Shown piece after piece: positions 16,685 through 25,634 of a stretch of DNA of 64,000 bases (the first letter of the stretch is position 1; the number at the start of each line of letters is the position of its first letter). Source of the DNA: Exiguobacterium sp. Leaf196. GTDB taxonomy: Bacteria; Bacillota; Bacilli; Exiguobacteriales; Exiguobacteriaceae. The notes beneath the pieces were generated by a model. It was not told where the DNA came from. It did not search any database and saw nothing but the letters and a program-made list of their open reading frames with translations. The stretch spans positions 243,271 through 307,270 of the forward strand of contig NZ_LMPV01000007.1 in NCBI RefSeq assembly GCF_001423965.1, read 5' to 3'. The position numbers and the translations under genes were made by a program.

Positions 16685-17836
16685 TCATGACTGGACGTTC
16701 CGGCGTACGGTCGTCTGTAAAGCATGACGAACGTTTCGGATGACGACGGCTTGTTCAGTGAACGTCATTTGTGAAGCAGACGGAAGGCAGATACCGTCTT
16801 CAAACAAGCGACGGCTGACGTCAACCCCTTCTGCTGTGACGAATGGTACGTCGCGATAGATAGGTTGTAAGTGCATCGGTTTCCAGACCGGGCGAGACTC
16901 GGCATTCGCTTGTTGCAGTGTCTGAATCATCGCATCGCGTTGCGCTTGACCACCCGGTAAAAGAAAGGCACTGAGCCAGCGGTTGGCGAACGTTCCAGGC
17001 TGCTCGGCTTGCGACGTGACGCTGTCCGGGGCAAAGGCACGGTCGTAGCGATCAAAAATTTTCCGCCGTGCATCGACGCGTTGATCGAGAACCTCAAGCT
17101 GTCCCCGTCCGATCCCAGCAGCGACATTACTCATTCGGTAATTGTAGCCGACTTCCGTATGCTCATAATGCAAGACCTGCTGTCGCGCCTGTGTTCCGAG
17201 ATAAAAGGCACGTTCGATCAGAGCCGGATCATTTGCGACGAGCATCCCGCCGCCTGACGTCGTGATGATTTTGTTGCCATTGAACGAATAGATACCGAAC
17301 GTTCCGAACGTTCCGGTCATCCGCCCGTTGACACGAGTCCCGAGTGATTCTGCAGCATCCTCGATCAACGGAACATCGTACTCTTCACAGAGCGCAGCAA
17401 TCTCCTCGATTTGCGCGGCGACACCGTACAGATGAACGACGATGACAGCCTTCGGAAGTCGACCACGCGTTGCCGCCTGGATCAAGGCCCGACGGAGTGC
17501 GACGGGCGACATGTTCCAGGTCTCTTCTTCCGAGTCGATCAATACAGGTCGCGCTCCGACATACCGAATCGGATTCGTCGAGGCAATGAACGTCAAGGAC
17601 TGACAGAAGACATCATCCCCCGTCGTGACACCAAGTGTCGCGAGCGCCAGATGAATCGCTGCTGTCCCACTGCTCGTCGCAAGCGTTGCACCAGCACCCG
17701 TGTACGCTTGCATATCTCGTTCAAAGGCATCGACATTTGGTCCAAGAGGGGCGACCCAGTTCGTCTCGAGTGCCTCGGTGACATAACGGGCTTCTTGACC
17801 ACTTAAATGCGGGATGGAGAGTGGGATGTGTTTCAT
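16685..17836 (-). CDS. DegT/DnrJ/EryC1-family PLP aminotransferase
   Basis: 383 residues. Typical signatures: 'WVAPLGPNVDAFE' near residue 27, 'ATSSGTAAIHLAL' near 58, 'PLIEDAAESLG' near 165 and the PLP lysine in 'SFNGNKIITTSGGGML' near 193. The family transfers an amino group to a keto-sugar nucleotide. With the CapD-like dehydratase (26910) it would make an amino-dideoxysugar such as a bacillosamine-type residue, as EpsN does with EpsC in Bacillus. It overlaps the FemAB-like gene before it by 4 bp, so it belongs to the EPS operon. Confidence 0.93.
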   Translation of the reverse strand: MKHIPLSIPHLSGQEARYVTEALETNWVAPLGPNVDAFERDMQAYTGAGATLATSSGTAAIHLALATLGVTTGDDVFCQSLTFIASTNPIRYVGARPVLIDSEEETWNMSPVALRRALIQAATRGRLPKAVIVVHLYGVAAQIEEIAALCEEYDVPLIEDAAESLGTRVNGRMTGTFGTFGIYSFNGNKIITTSGGGMLVANDPALIERAFYLGTQARQQVLHYEHTEVGYNYRMSNVAAGIGRGQLEVLDQRVDARRKIFDRYDRAFAPDSVTSQAEQPGTFANRWLSAFLLPGGQAQRDAMIQTLQQANAESRPVWKPMHLQPIYRDVPFVTAEGVDVSRRLFEDGICLPSASQMTFTEQAVVIRNVRHALQTTVRRNVQS

Positions 17837-18903
17837 GATGTTTCCTCCCTTCGAGATGACAGATGACGAATCGGTGTTCGGTAGAGCGGGAACCAGTGAC
17901 CCATTTGAGTTTCCGGATGTTGTCGTTCGAATTGTCGCGTTAGACGCTCATAGATCGTGGCATCCAGAATCGACGTACCGAGTCCAAAAAACGTTTGATT
18001 CGCACTAAAGGATCGTTTGTAGGCAAGCAAGCTATCCGTATTCGATCGTGTCGTGCCTCCACCGAGATGAAGCGCTTGAAAACCGGCTTGTTTTGCCCAA
18101 CGAATCATCTCCGCGAATAATAGATGGTTGGGTCGAAGTGCTAACGACGCGGGATCGGAAGCACCGAGATGATAATGCGCGAACTGGCGACCAGTCAAGA
18201 CGATGCACCCGGCGATGATGCGCCCGTCATGTTCAGCTAGCAACAGCACGTTGTTAATCCGTCCGTCCGCGAAATGATTGAAGTAAGTCTGATTAAAGTA
18301 ATACCGGGCATCCGCTTGATGTTTGTCCATTGTCATCTGATAGAGATGCGCGAAGTCTCCGTATTCTTCCGGGCGCCCAAGACGAATCGTCACGCCTTCG
18401 CGACGTGCCTTCCGGATGTTGCGTCGCGTCATTTGCGAAAAGTCGTTTTCGATCATCTCGAACGGGTCCGTTAGTTCCAGTGTCACGGTCGGCTGCAGGA
18501 TCTCCGTTTGATGGCACCAGTATTGACCCAGTTCTTGATTGTGCAAGAGTGGATGGAAGCGAACCGTCTCTGTGACGATTCCCGTCTCATTGCAATAGCG
18601 TTCGAATCGCTCGCGCGCTTCGCGAATCTGATCGAGTGACCAGATGCCTTTGAAGTAAGGACCACCGTAGCCGTAAGGTGTCGTGATATCTTCAAAGAGT
18701 GTGCCTGGAATCCGTCGCCGCAAGTACGGATAGATCAACGTCCCAAACTCCGTTGGATAATAAAATAACTCAGGAATCTCGTCGTGTTCCTTCGCGAGTT
18801 CGAAGTAAGCATATTCGTAGTAACAATCGAGCTGATAGGTCGCAACGAGTGCATCCCATTCGCGCGGATCCCGGATCAACCGTTCATCGCTTAACGACAT
18901 CAT
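17833..18903 (-). CDS. FemAB-like GNAT-fold transferase
   Basis: 356 residues from the ATG at 18903, chosen because GGAGGTG sits 7 bp upstream; it overlaps the end of the sugar transferase gene. The protein has two GNAT-like halves: 'FGTLIYPYLRRRIP', 'TTPYGYGGP' and 'TVRFHPLLHN' in the first, 'RRNIRKARREGV' then 'YYFNQTYFNHF', 'LLAEHDGRIIAGCIVL' and 'LHLGGGTTRSNTDSLLAYK' in the second. This order is typical of FemAB/BacF-type peptidyl or acyl transferases encoded in polysaccharide loci. It may add an amino acid or acyl group to a sugar; the donor is unknown. Confidence 0.82.
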   Translation of the reverse strand: MMSLSDERLIRDPREWDALVATYQLDCYYEYAYFELAKEHDEIPELFYYPTEFGTLIYPYLRRRIPGTLFEDITTPYGYGGPYFKGIWSLDQIREARERFERYCNETGIVTETVRFHPLLHNQELGQYWCHQTEILQPTVTLELTDPFEMIENDFSQMTRRNIRKARREGVTIRLGRPEEYGDFAHLYQMTMDKHQADARYYFNQTYFNHFADGRINNVLLLAEHDGRIIAGCIVLTGRQFAHYHLGASDPASLALRPNHLLFAEMIRWAKQAGFQALHLGGGTTRSNTDSLLAYKRSFSANQTFFGLGTSILDATIYERLTRQFERQHPETQMGHWFPLYRTPIRHLSSRREETS

Positions 18904-19504
18904 GGGGAACACCTCCGTCGAGACCCTTGAACTCACCCATCCCAGTCTGATGAGCCGTCGAGTTCCCTTCTGACGAGATGACCATTTTGAACGTCTTGAT
19001 CAAAATGTAGAGATCGAGTCGGAATGTCTGATTCGCTGCGTACCATTGATCTTGCTCGAGGCGTTGTTGCCACGTCGTCGCGTTCCGTCCATGAATCTGC
19101 GCCCAGCCCGTCAGACCAGGAAGGACATCATGCCGTGTCATCTGCTCCTTCGTATAGTGGTTCAAATAACTGACGAGTAACGGACGTGGCCCGACGAAGC
19201 TCATCTGTCCGCGAAGAATGTTAAAGAACTGCGGAATCTCATCAAGGCTTAAGCGACGAATCCACTCGAGTGATGCGGGAATCCGGTCTGCATCCGGGAG
19301 AAGTTTTCCCTCAGTATCCGTTTCGTTCGTCATCGTGCGGAATTTGTAGATTTTGAACAACTCACCCTTGTAACCCGGGCGGACTTGATTGAAGAAAATC
19401 GGACGACCGAGCTTCGTATAGATGACTAAGGCGACGAGGGCGTAGACGGGAATCAGGATCAGGATAGCGATAAGACTAACCGTGAAGTCGAATGTGCGTT
19501 TCAT
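18884..19504 (-). CDS. Initiating sugar-phosphate transferase (PglC/EpsL-like)
   Basis: 206 residues with an N-terminal hydrophobic helix (about 8-30). Family motifs: 'FKIYKFRTMTNETD' near residue 50, 'DEIPQFFNILRGQMSFVGPR' near 90-110 with 'PRPLLVSYL', and 'LPGLTGWAQIHGRN' near 135. These small enzymes put the first sugar phosphate on undecaprenyl phosphate at the cytoplasmic face, starting the EPS repeat unit. Together with the CapD dehydratase and the DegT aminotransferase, the first sugar is probably a diamino- or acetamido-dideoxysugar. Identification is firm. Confidence 0.94.
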   Translation of the reverse strand: MKRTFDFTVSLIAILILIPVYALVALVIYTKLGRPIFFNQVRPGYKGELFKIYKFRTMTNETDTEGKLLPDADRIPASLEWIRRLSLDEIPQFFNILRGQMSFVGPRPLLVSYLNHYTKEQMTRHDVLPGLTGWAQIHGRNATTWQQRLEQDQWYAANQTFRLDLYILIKTFKMVISSEGNSTAHQTGMGEFKGLDGGVPHDVVKR

Positions 19505-19519
19505 GATGACGTCCTCCTT

Positions 19520-20629
19520 TTACATAGCTGAAAAGAGATCAAGTTGTCGTTTGATGACGTCGGCTTCGTTGAAATGTTTCATGGCACGGTCAAATCCGTT
19601 ACGTCCCATCTCGTTGGCACGGTCAGGATGTTCGACGAGTGTGTTCATCCGTTTGGCAAGCTTCGTGATATCGCGGACTTCGATGAGATAGCCTGTCTTC
19701 CCCTCGACGACTTCCTCACGACAGCCGCGGATGTTTGTCGCGATGACCGGTTTTGCGCTCGCCATCGCTTCGATGATTGATCGTGGTACGCCTTCGCGAT
19801 GCGACGGTAAGACGAAGGCATCGACTTGTTGGAACAAACCTGGTACGTCTTCGACGAATCCCAGGTAGTCGACGTTTGGGATCTCGCGGATCCGCCGTAA
19901 GAATAAGTGTTTCGTCGTCTGATCGCGCTCGCTTGCCATCATCTCACCGGCAATGACGAGACGGGCTTCCGGGTGACGATAGACGACATCTTCGAATGCA
20001 TCGAGCAGTTCGAGAATTCCTTTCTCTTCGACGATCCGACCGATGAATAAGAACGTAAACGGCGCTCCGGCTTCACGTGGTCGTGGATAGAAGCGGGTCA
20101 AGTCGATTCCATTTCCGAGATGCATCAGCCGGGTATTCGCTTTAAAACGTTTGCGCTGGGCGAGTTGATAATCTTCCTCGCTTTGAAGGAGCAGATAATC
20201 GGTCGCGAGACGTGCTAACCACTTTTCGACTGAATACGTTAGCTGATACGTCATCCGCCCCATCTTCTCGTGAAAGTAAAAACCGTGTGCCGTATAGACG
20301 ATATGCTTCGTCCCGGCACGTTTGGCGGCGACCCGTCCAAGGGCAGCGGCGACTGGTGTGTGGACATGGACGGCGTCGTAACCATCCTCTTTCAAGATTC
20401 GCGTGATTTCACGGATCGTCCGCCAGTTACTCGTCCAGTCGATTCGCCGCTCAATCGGAATGTCATGCATCCGGAATCCCTTTGCTGCCAGTTTCACCGA
20501 GGCACCCGTGTCGGCACAGGCGATGCCGACGTCGTGCCCAGCGTTTTGCAAAGCGAGTAAGAGCGGCTGCAACATCGTCTCTGCCGTCGTATCGAGAGCA
20601 CAGACTTGAAGGATTTTTAGAGGCGCCAT
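19520..20629 (-). CDS. Glycosyltransferase family 4
   Basis: 369 residues from the ATG at 20629, which follows GGAGGGGG; it overlaps the end of the dehydrogenase gene. The N-terminal GT-B half begins 'LKILQVCALDTTAETML', and 'DAVHVHTPVAAALGR' near residue 85 is typical. The C-terminal half has 'TFLFIGRIVEEKGILELLDAF' (split around residue 190) and the donor-binding 'HREGVPRSIIEAMASAKPVI' near 270. It adds one sugar to the lipid-linked EPS unit using a nucleotide sugar. It resembles EpsD-type transferases. The exact sugar cannot be read. Confidence 0.93.
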   Translation of the reverse strand: MAPLKILQVCALDTTAETMLQPLLLALQNAGHDVGIACADTGASVKLAAKGFRMHDIPIERRIDWTSNWRTIREITRILKEDGYDAVHVHTPVAAALGRVAAKRAGTKHIVYTAHGFYFHEKMGRMTYQLTYSVEKWLARLATDYLLLQSEEDYQLAQRKRFKANTRLMHLGNGIDLTRFYPRPREAGAPFTFLFIGRIVEEKGILELLDAFEDVVYRHPEARLVIAGEMMASERDQTTKHLFLRRIREIPNVDYLGFVEDVPGLFQQVDAFVLPSHREGVPRSIIEAMASAKPVIATNIRGCREEVVEGKTGYLIEVRDITKLAKRMNTLVEHPDRANEMGRNGFDRAMKHFNEADVIKRQLDLFSAM

Positions 20630-21960
20630 ACGTGGACCCCCTCCGGTTGTTCTGCTCGTGGCAACATGCCTTTGATGTCGACGACGATGCCGCGACCGAC
20701 CTTCAGTAAGTGTTGTGCCAGATTCCAACCACCTTCAACGTATTCTTCGTGTGAGACGGCAAAGATGACGACGTCGGCTGGTTTGAGTTCACTCATCTCG
20801 AGTAAGTCGATCCCGTACTCACGTTTTGCCTCACTCTTTTCGACGAGTCGGTCCGTCACTTGGACATCGATTCCGAACTCTTCGATTTCATGAACGAGGT
20901 TCGCAACTTTCGAGTTGCGGATGTCGCTGACGTTTTCTTTGAACGATAATCCAAGAATGGTGACCCGGGCACCGAGCACCGGCATATTCTGTTTGATCAA
21001 GTTCTTAACGAGCGCTGTGGCGATGAAACGCCCCATCGTCTCGTTGATCCGGCGACCGGCAAGGATGACTTCCGGATGGTAGCCAAGTGACTCCGCCTTC
21101 ATCGTCAGATAGAACGGATCGACACCGATACAGTGACCGCCGACGAGACCCGGACGGAACGGGAGGAAGTTCCATTTCGTGCCGGCTGCTTCGAGAACTT
21201 CGAGTGTATCGATATTCATCCGGTCGAAGATGATTGCGAGTTCGTTCATTAAGGCGATGTTGAGGTCGCGTTGTGTGTTTTCGATGATTTTTGCTGCTTC
21301 CGCGACCTTGATCGATGAGGCACGGTGGACACCGGCTTCGACGACGGCTTCATAAACTTCCGCGACGATATCCAGTGTCTGTTCATCTTGGGCGGAGACG
21401 ATTTTTTTAATCGTTTTGAACGTGTGCTCATGGTCACCCGGGTTGATTCGCTCCGGTGAGTAGCCGACGAAGAAGTCGACACCAGCGCATAAGCCGGACG
21501 CTTCTTCAAGAACCGGGATACAATCTTCTTCCGTAGCTCCTGGGTAGACGGTCGACTCGTAGACGACGATGTCGCCTTTATTGAGCTGGCGACCCACGAG
21601 GTGCGACGCCCGTAAGAGTGGTGTCAGGTCCGGCTGGTTCTGTGCATTGATCGGGGTCGGAACGGCGATGATGATGAAGTCGCTCGCCTGCAGTGCCGAT
21701 GGATCTGAGACATAATCGACGGTTGCGTTCTTCAACGTGAAGGGACTCAGTTCGAGTGTTGCGTCGATGCCTTCTTGAAGTTCTTGGATTCGTTGTTCCT
21801 TGATGTCAAAGCCGATCACGCCCGTCTTTTCACCGAACGCGACGGCAACGGGAAGTCCGACGTAGCCGAGTCCGACGACGGCAATCGAACGGTTGGCAAT
21901 GGGAAGTGCACCAGTATGGGCTGCTGTCGTATCTACGATGTGTTTGACTGCCTTGTTCAT
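20617..21960 (-). CDS. Nucleotide sugar 6-dehydrogenase (TviB/WbpA-like)
   Basis: 447 residues. The NAD-binding 'IAVVGLGYVGLPVAVAFGEK' is near residue 25, 'YESTVYPGATEE' near 138, and the catalytic-Cys motif 'GLVGGHCIGVDPFYL' near 274. The layout and length fit the UDP-HexNAc (TviB/WbpA/WbpO) branch rather than the shorter UDP-glucose branch. It oxidises C6 of a UDP-sugar to a uronic acid with two NAD+. With the epimerase at 23312 it should supply an acidic sugar to the EPS. The true substrate (UDP-GlcNAc, UDP-GalNAc or UDP-ManNAc) is not decided by sequence. Confidence 0.93.
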   Translation of the reverse strand: MNKAVKHIVDTTAAHTGALPIANRSIAVVGLGYVGLPVAVAFGEKTGVIGFDIKEQRIQELQEGIDATLELSPFTLKNATVDYVSDPSALQASDFIIIAVPTPINAQNQPDLTPLLRASHLVGRQLNKGDIVVYESTVYPGATEEDCIPVLEEASGLCAGVDFFVGYSPERINPGDHEHTFKTIKKIVSAQDEQTLDIVAEVYEAVVEAGVHRASSIKVAEAAKIIENTQRDLNIALMNELAIIFDRMNIDTLEVLEAAGTKWNFLPFRPGLVGGHCIGVDPFYLTMKAESLGYHPEVILAGRRINETMGRFIATALVKNLIKQNMPVLGARVTILGLSFKENVSDIRNSKVANLVHEIEEFGIDVQVTDRLVEKSEAKREYGIDLLEMSELKPADVVIFAVSHEEYVEGGWNLAQHLLKVGRGIVVDIKGMLPRAEQPEGVHVWRL

Positions 21961-21972
21961 GTTGGGTTCCTC

Positions 21973-23322
21973 CTATTTCATCGACTGTTTGACGATCAAC
22001 GTTTTTCCGTTTGGCTCTTGTTTGACGTGTTCGACTGGTTCAAGGACGATTTTCATGTCGGAGCCGAGTAACTTGCGCATCTCGTTCAAGAGAATCTGTT
22101 CGTGTCTTGGCTGGAATCGCTTGACGTCCGGAATATAGCGAAGCGTCACATGATTCAACGCGTGCTGCTCGACTTGGAGCCGTAAGACTGAGTTCGGCAG
22201 TTCCCGTGCGATGGTCGTGATATCTCCTTCGAAGACTTTACCGCGCTTCTCACTGACGATGTAGCTCGTTCCCCGTCCGTCGATCGAAGCGATGACGGGA
22301 CCATTCAAACCGCAATTGCATGTCTCGTCACTAAGTGTCATCCGATCACCGATCCGGTAGCGAATCAGCGGTGTTCCGCGTGTCGTAAAACAGGTGACGA
22401 TGACTTCTCCATCCTCTCCATACGGTTCGATGATGCCGGTTTCGTGATGCAGATGCAGTTTATGTTGGCGGCATTCCGAGATGATTGGTGCTCCTTCTGA
22501 GGAACCGTACTGATCGAAGACCGGGACACCGAACGCTTCCTCAAGAATGGAGCGCATCTCCTCGGTCACTGTTTCGGATGTCGGAAAAATGGCGATCAGT
22601 GGAATGTCTAGTCGAATATGGTGCTTTAGCATGTAGTGAGCGATTTCGACCATCGCCGTCGGTGTTCCATCGAGTGCTCGTGGTTGAAAACGATTCAGCT
22701 CTTCGAGATAGGCCAGGAAGTTCTCTTCTTTCAAATGAAAAATCGAGAGTAATAACTGATTGAGTGGTCGATTCATCCGCCAGAAGATGGGTTTTGTCTG
22801 ATCGACGGCTGTCAGCGTCCGCCCGGTAAAGCTTGCCCGACGCATCCCGGCGCGGAAGCCGTGAAGTTCCTTGAAGTAATCAAGGTGTGCCATCCGTTCC
22901 TGAACATCCTCTCGCATGAAGGCGACTTGGAGTGACTTTCCGCTTGTTCCTCCTGTCCGTCCTCGGACCGGCGCATCGACACGGGACATGAATGCATCAT
23001 TGTTTTGGCGAAGCGTCTCTTTTTCAAGGATCGGAATCGTCTGCAGCTGCTCAAGTGACGTAAACGGTAACTGGATATCATGTTCGTGAAAGAGTTGTGT
23101 GTAATACGGTGTATGCGTCACAACAAACGCGAGAAAGGCATTCAGACGTTCGAGCTGTTCCGCTTGATAATCCTGCGTCCGATCCTTCATCCGAAGTTCT
23201 TTCATCTTTTGCTCATAGAAGCGACCGTAGCGTTCTTGCATCAACTTCCGACCGTATAACGAGGTCAGCCAATTTTGGATGAAGATTGGAGAGCGATAGT
23301 AGAGATTCTCTTTAAGCGCCAT
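21973..23322 (-). CDS. CapK/PaaK-like adenylate-forming enzyme
   Basis: 449 residues. An AMP-binding domain is marked by 'RGRTGGTSGKSLQVAF' near residue 118 (the P-loop-like G-rich stretch), 'DQYGSSEGAPIISECR' near 268, and 'LIRYRIGDRMTL' near 330. The family includes phenylacetate-CoA ligase and CapK proteins of capsule loci. The His and Cys cluster 'CRQHKLHLHHETG' and 'CNCGLNG' may bind a metal, as in other CapK-like proteins. It may activate a carboxylic acid for transfer to a sugar, possibly via the FemAB-like enzyme, but that pairing is inference. Confidence 0.88.
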   Translation of the reverse strand: MALKENLYYRSPIFIQNWLTSLYGRKLMQERYGRFYEQKMKELRMKDRTQDYQAEQLERLNAFLAFVVTHTPYYTQLFHEHDIQLPFTSLEQLQTIPILEKETLRQNNDAFMSRVDAPVRGRTGGTSGKSLQVAFMREDVQERMAHLDYFKELHGFRAGMRRASFTGRTLTAVDQTKPIFWRMNRPLNQLLLSIFHLKEENFLAYLEELNRFQPRALDGTPTAMVEIAHYMLKHHIRLDIPLIAIFPTSETVTEEMRSILEEAFGVPVFDQYGSSEGAPIISECRQHKLHLHHETGIIEPYGEDGEVIVTCFTTRGTPLIRYRIGDRMTLSDETCNCGLNGPVIASIDGRGTSYIVSEKRGKVFEGDITTIARELPNSVLRLQVEQHALNHVTLRYIPDVKRFQPRHEQILLNEMRKLLGSDMKIVLEPVEHVKQEPNGKTLIVKQSMK

Positions 23323-24346
23323 CTTGGATTCCCTCCTTCATCAAGTAATGGTTCTCGTACCAGTCGATGAATGCATGGACGCCGGCTTCGACCGTCGTCT
23401 GTGGTCGGTAGCCGATCGTCTCGAATAGTGAGGAGACGTCGGCGAAACTTTCCGGGACGTCACCCGGTTGTAACGGCATCCCGTTTTTGATCGCCGTCTT
23501 ACCGAGGCGTCGTTCAATCAAGGCGACGAATTCATTTAAGCGAATCGGGCTATGACTGCCGATGTTGTAGACGCGATACGGGACGTTACTACGGTCCGGT
23601 AAAGGATTGGACGCATCGAATGCTTGATCGATTTCCGGTTCAGTCTGGAACAGACGATAGATGCTTTCGATGATATCGTCGACGTAGGTGAAGTCCCGTC
23701 CCATCTCGCCGTAGTTGTAGAGATCAATCGGTTCGCCCTTCGCAATTGCCTCCGTGAACTTGAACAGTGCCATATCCGGGCGCCCCCATGGACCGTAGAC
23801 GCTAAAGAAGCGAAGCCCTGTCGTCTTCATGCCGTAGAGACTGCTGTAGGTGTGTGCCATTAATTCGTTTGCTTTTTTCGAGGCGGCATAAAGACTTAGC
23901 GGATGGTCGACGGCATCCGTCGTCGCGAATGGCATCTTTGTATTCGATCCATAGACGGAACTCGATGAAGCGTAGATCAACTGCTCGACGGGATGATGGC
24001 GACAGGCTTCTAGAATCGAGAGAAAACCGACGATGTTTGATGTCATGTAGACATCGGGTCGGTCGATGCTATAGCGTACGCCTGCCTGCGCTGCCAAGTG
24101 GAGAACGAGATCAATTGATTCTTGTTCAAAGATTCGCGCGACGACTTCCGTCTCTTCGAGTGAGACCCGGTAAAATGTATAGTTCGTGCCGAGTTCAGCG
24201 AGCCGGGCTTCTTTTAACGTCGGGTCGTAATAGTCGTTCACTTCATCGAGTCCGATGACTCGGTAACCCTCCCGGATGAAACGACGTGCGGCATGAAATC
24301 CAATGAAGCCTGCGATACCAGTGATTAAGATCGTTTTATTCGGCAC
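23312..24346 (-). CDS. NAD-dependent UDP-uronate/UDP-hexose 4-epimerase
   Basis: 344 residues from the GTG at 24346, which has GGAGGTC 7 bp upstream and overlaps the preceding gene's end; a longer reading starts inside that gene. SDR signatures: 'ILITGIAGFIGFHAARR' at the N-terminus, 'YASSSSVYG' near 123, the catalytic 'YAASKKANE' near 150, and 'GRDFTYVDDIIESI' near 216. The 'PWGRPDMALFKF' and 'FTYVDDI' stretches resemble UDP-glucuronate 4-epimerases such as LspL/Cap1J. It probably interconverts gluco and galacto forms of a UDP-uronate made by the 20617 enzyme. Confidence 0.88.
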   Translation of the reverse strand: MPNKTILITGIAGFIGFHAARRFIREGYRVIGLDEVNDYYDPTLKEARLAELGTNYTFYRVSLEETEVVARIFEQESIDLVLHLAAQAGVRYSIDRPDVYMTSNIVGFLSILEACRHHPVEQLIYASSSSVYGSNTKMPFATTDAVDHPLSLYAASKKANELMAHTYSSLYGMKTTGLRFFSVYGPWGRPDMALFKFTEAIAKGEPIDLYNYGEMGRDFTYVDDIIESIYRLFQTEPEIDQAFDASNPLPDRSNVPYRVYNIGSHSPIRLNEFVALIERRLGKTAIKNGMPLQPGDVPESFADVSSLFETIGYRPQTTVEAGVHAFIDWYENHYLMKEGIQDGA

Positions 24347-25622
24347 GGTGTTCGACCTCCTCGAAGTAGTGGCGCGCTTGCAGGCGCATGTAGTGAACGG
24401 ATGTATAGACGATGAGTAACATCGGGAACAACTTATACCGGTGTCGAATGGCCGTTCCGACGTTGCCGGTTCCAAGACCGAAGATCAACGCGTTGAGTGC
24501 AAAAAGAAGGAAAAAGAAGAAGAGGACGCTGCCGAACGGATGCTGACGAATCAGTTTGAACGACCGAATGATGGCAAAACAACCGATGAAGTAGAAGATG
24601 GCGTCAAGGAAGAAAATCAGGATGTTCATGACACTCGACCACTGCCACGGGAATGGTGAGAACAGGAAGTAGATCATCCGGATCGGTGAGTAGAGAATCA
24701 TGTCGCCTGGACCTGTCACCGTCAATCCATTCAAGTAAGCGGAGCCGCCACGGTCATAGCTCATCCCGCTGAACAACTGTCCGTTTTCCGATACGTGGGT
24801 GAACTTCGCGAACAAGACGTCTTGGAAGCTGTAGACGATGAAGCCGACGACGAGTACTTGGAAAATCAGTCGCTGTACCTTCGTCGGTTCAAAGTCCATG
24901 CGTCGTGTCTCATGGCTATAAAACGAGAAGTAGACGAGTAAGACGGCGATTCCAACGGCAAGACCGGAGTGGAACATCGTACTGACGAAGTAGCCGAGAT
25001 ACGCGAGAACCATATGTCTGCTGGACTTCTCTTCCGTCCAGCGGACCATGTAATAAAGCGTATAGACGATTCCAAGGGCGACGATCTGATCCCGTAAGAG
25101 AATCGGTGAGAGCAACAATCCTTGCGGGAAAAATGCGAAGACGAGTGTTGCACCGAAGACGTATCGTTCCGGTAAACGTAACCGTTGCAACGTCTTTGCT
25201 AGGATGACGACGGCGACGACGCCGAGGATGACGTTGAAGAACTGAGCAAGGATTCGTTCCGGTCCGAACATCAGATAGAAGATTCCGAGAAACTTGGAAT
25301 AGGTGCCGCGGACGACATCATTGAAGGTCGACGGGTCGGTGAAGATTTGGACACCTTCGAGATGAAAGGCTTCCGTATCGTCCCCACTGTGCGGTGGTAA
25401 GCGGAACAATTCGAGATCGATGAACATCAAAACCAATCGGACGAAGAAAGCGGTGATGAAGACAAGATAGAGCGGCGTCGTCTCGGCTTGGCGGAGTAGG
25501 TAATAGAGAAACAACACCGAGTTGATGAGCAGCAAGGCGGTCACGTACGTGTCCGGGAAGAGCGACCGGGCGAATTGACAAACGAGCGCTTCAATGACGA
25601 TGAGTAAGAGAATTGGTCGCAT
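24336..25622 (-). CDS. Polytopic EPS membrane protein, probable Wzy polymerase or GT-C
   Basis: 428 residues with about eleven hydrophobic segments. A large outer loop near residue 75 holds 'PPHSGDDTEAFHLEGVQIF', with an acidic DD that recalls GT-C transferases, and 'FPQGLLLSPILLRDQIVALG' lies near 165. The locus also has a Wzx flippase, a chain-length regulator and a divergent O-antigen-ligase-like protein, so this is either the polymerase or a membrane glycosyltransferase. It is packed between the flippase (12 bp) and the epimerase (overlap). Membrane topology is clear, exact role is not. Confidence 0.7.
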   Translation of the reverse strand: MRPILLLIVIEALVCQFARSLFPDTYVTALLLINSVLFLYYLLRQAETTPLYLVFITAFFVRLVLMFIDLELFRLPPHSGDDTEAFHLEGVQIFTDPSTFNDVVRGTYSKFLGIFYLMFGPERILAQFFNVILGVVAVVILAKTLQRLRLPERYVFGATLVFAFFPQGLLLSPILLRDQIVALGIVYTLYYMVRWTEEKSSRHMVLAYLGYFVSTMFHSGLAVGIAVLLVYFSFYSHETRRMDFEPTKVQRLIFQVLVVGFIVYSFQDVLFAKFTHVSENGQLFSGMSYDRGGSAYLNGLTVTGPGDMILYSPIRMIYFLFSPFPWQWSSVMNILIFFLDAIFYFIGCFAIIRSFKLIRQHPFGSVLFFFFLLFALNALIFGLGTGNVGTAIRHRYKLFPMLLIVYTSVHYMRLQARHYFEEVEHRAE

Positions 25623-25634
25623 CTTCTTCCCTCC

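Noticed and set aside
24347..24475. Longer start of the epimerase gene
   Set aside because: The added residues lie inside the preceding membrane protein gene and do not continue the Rossmann start; GTG at 24346 has GGAGGTC.
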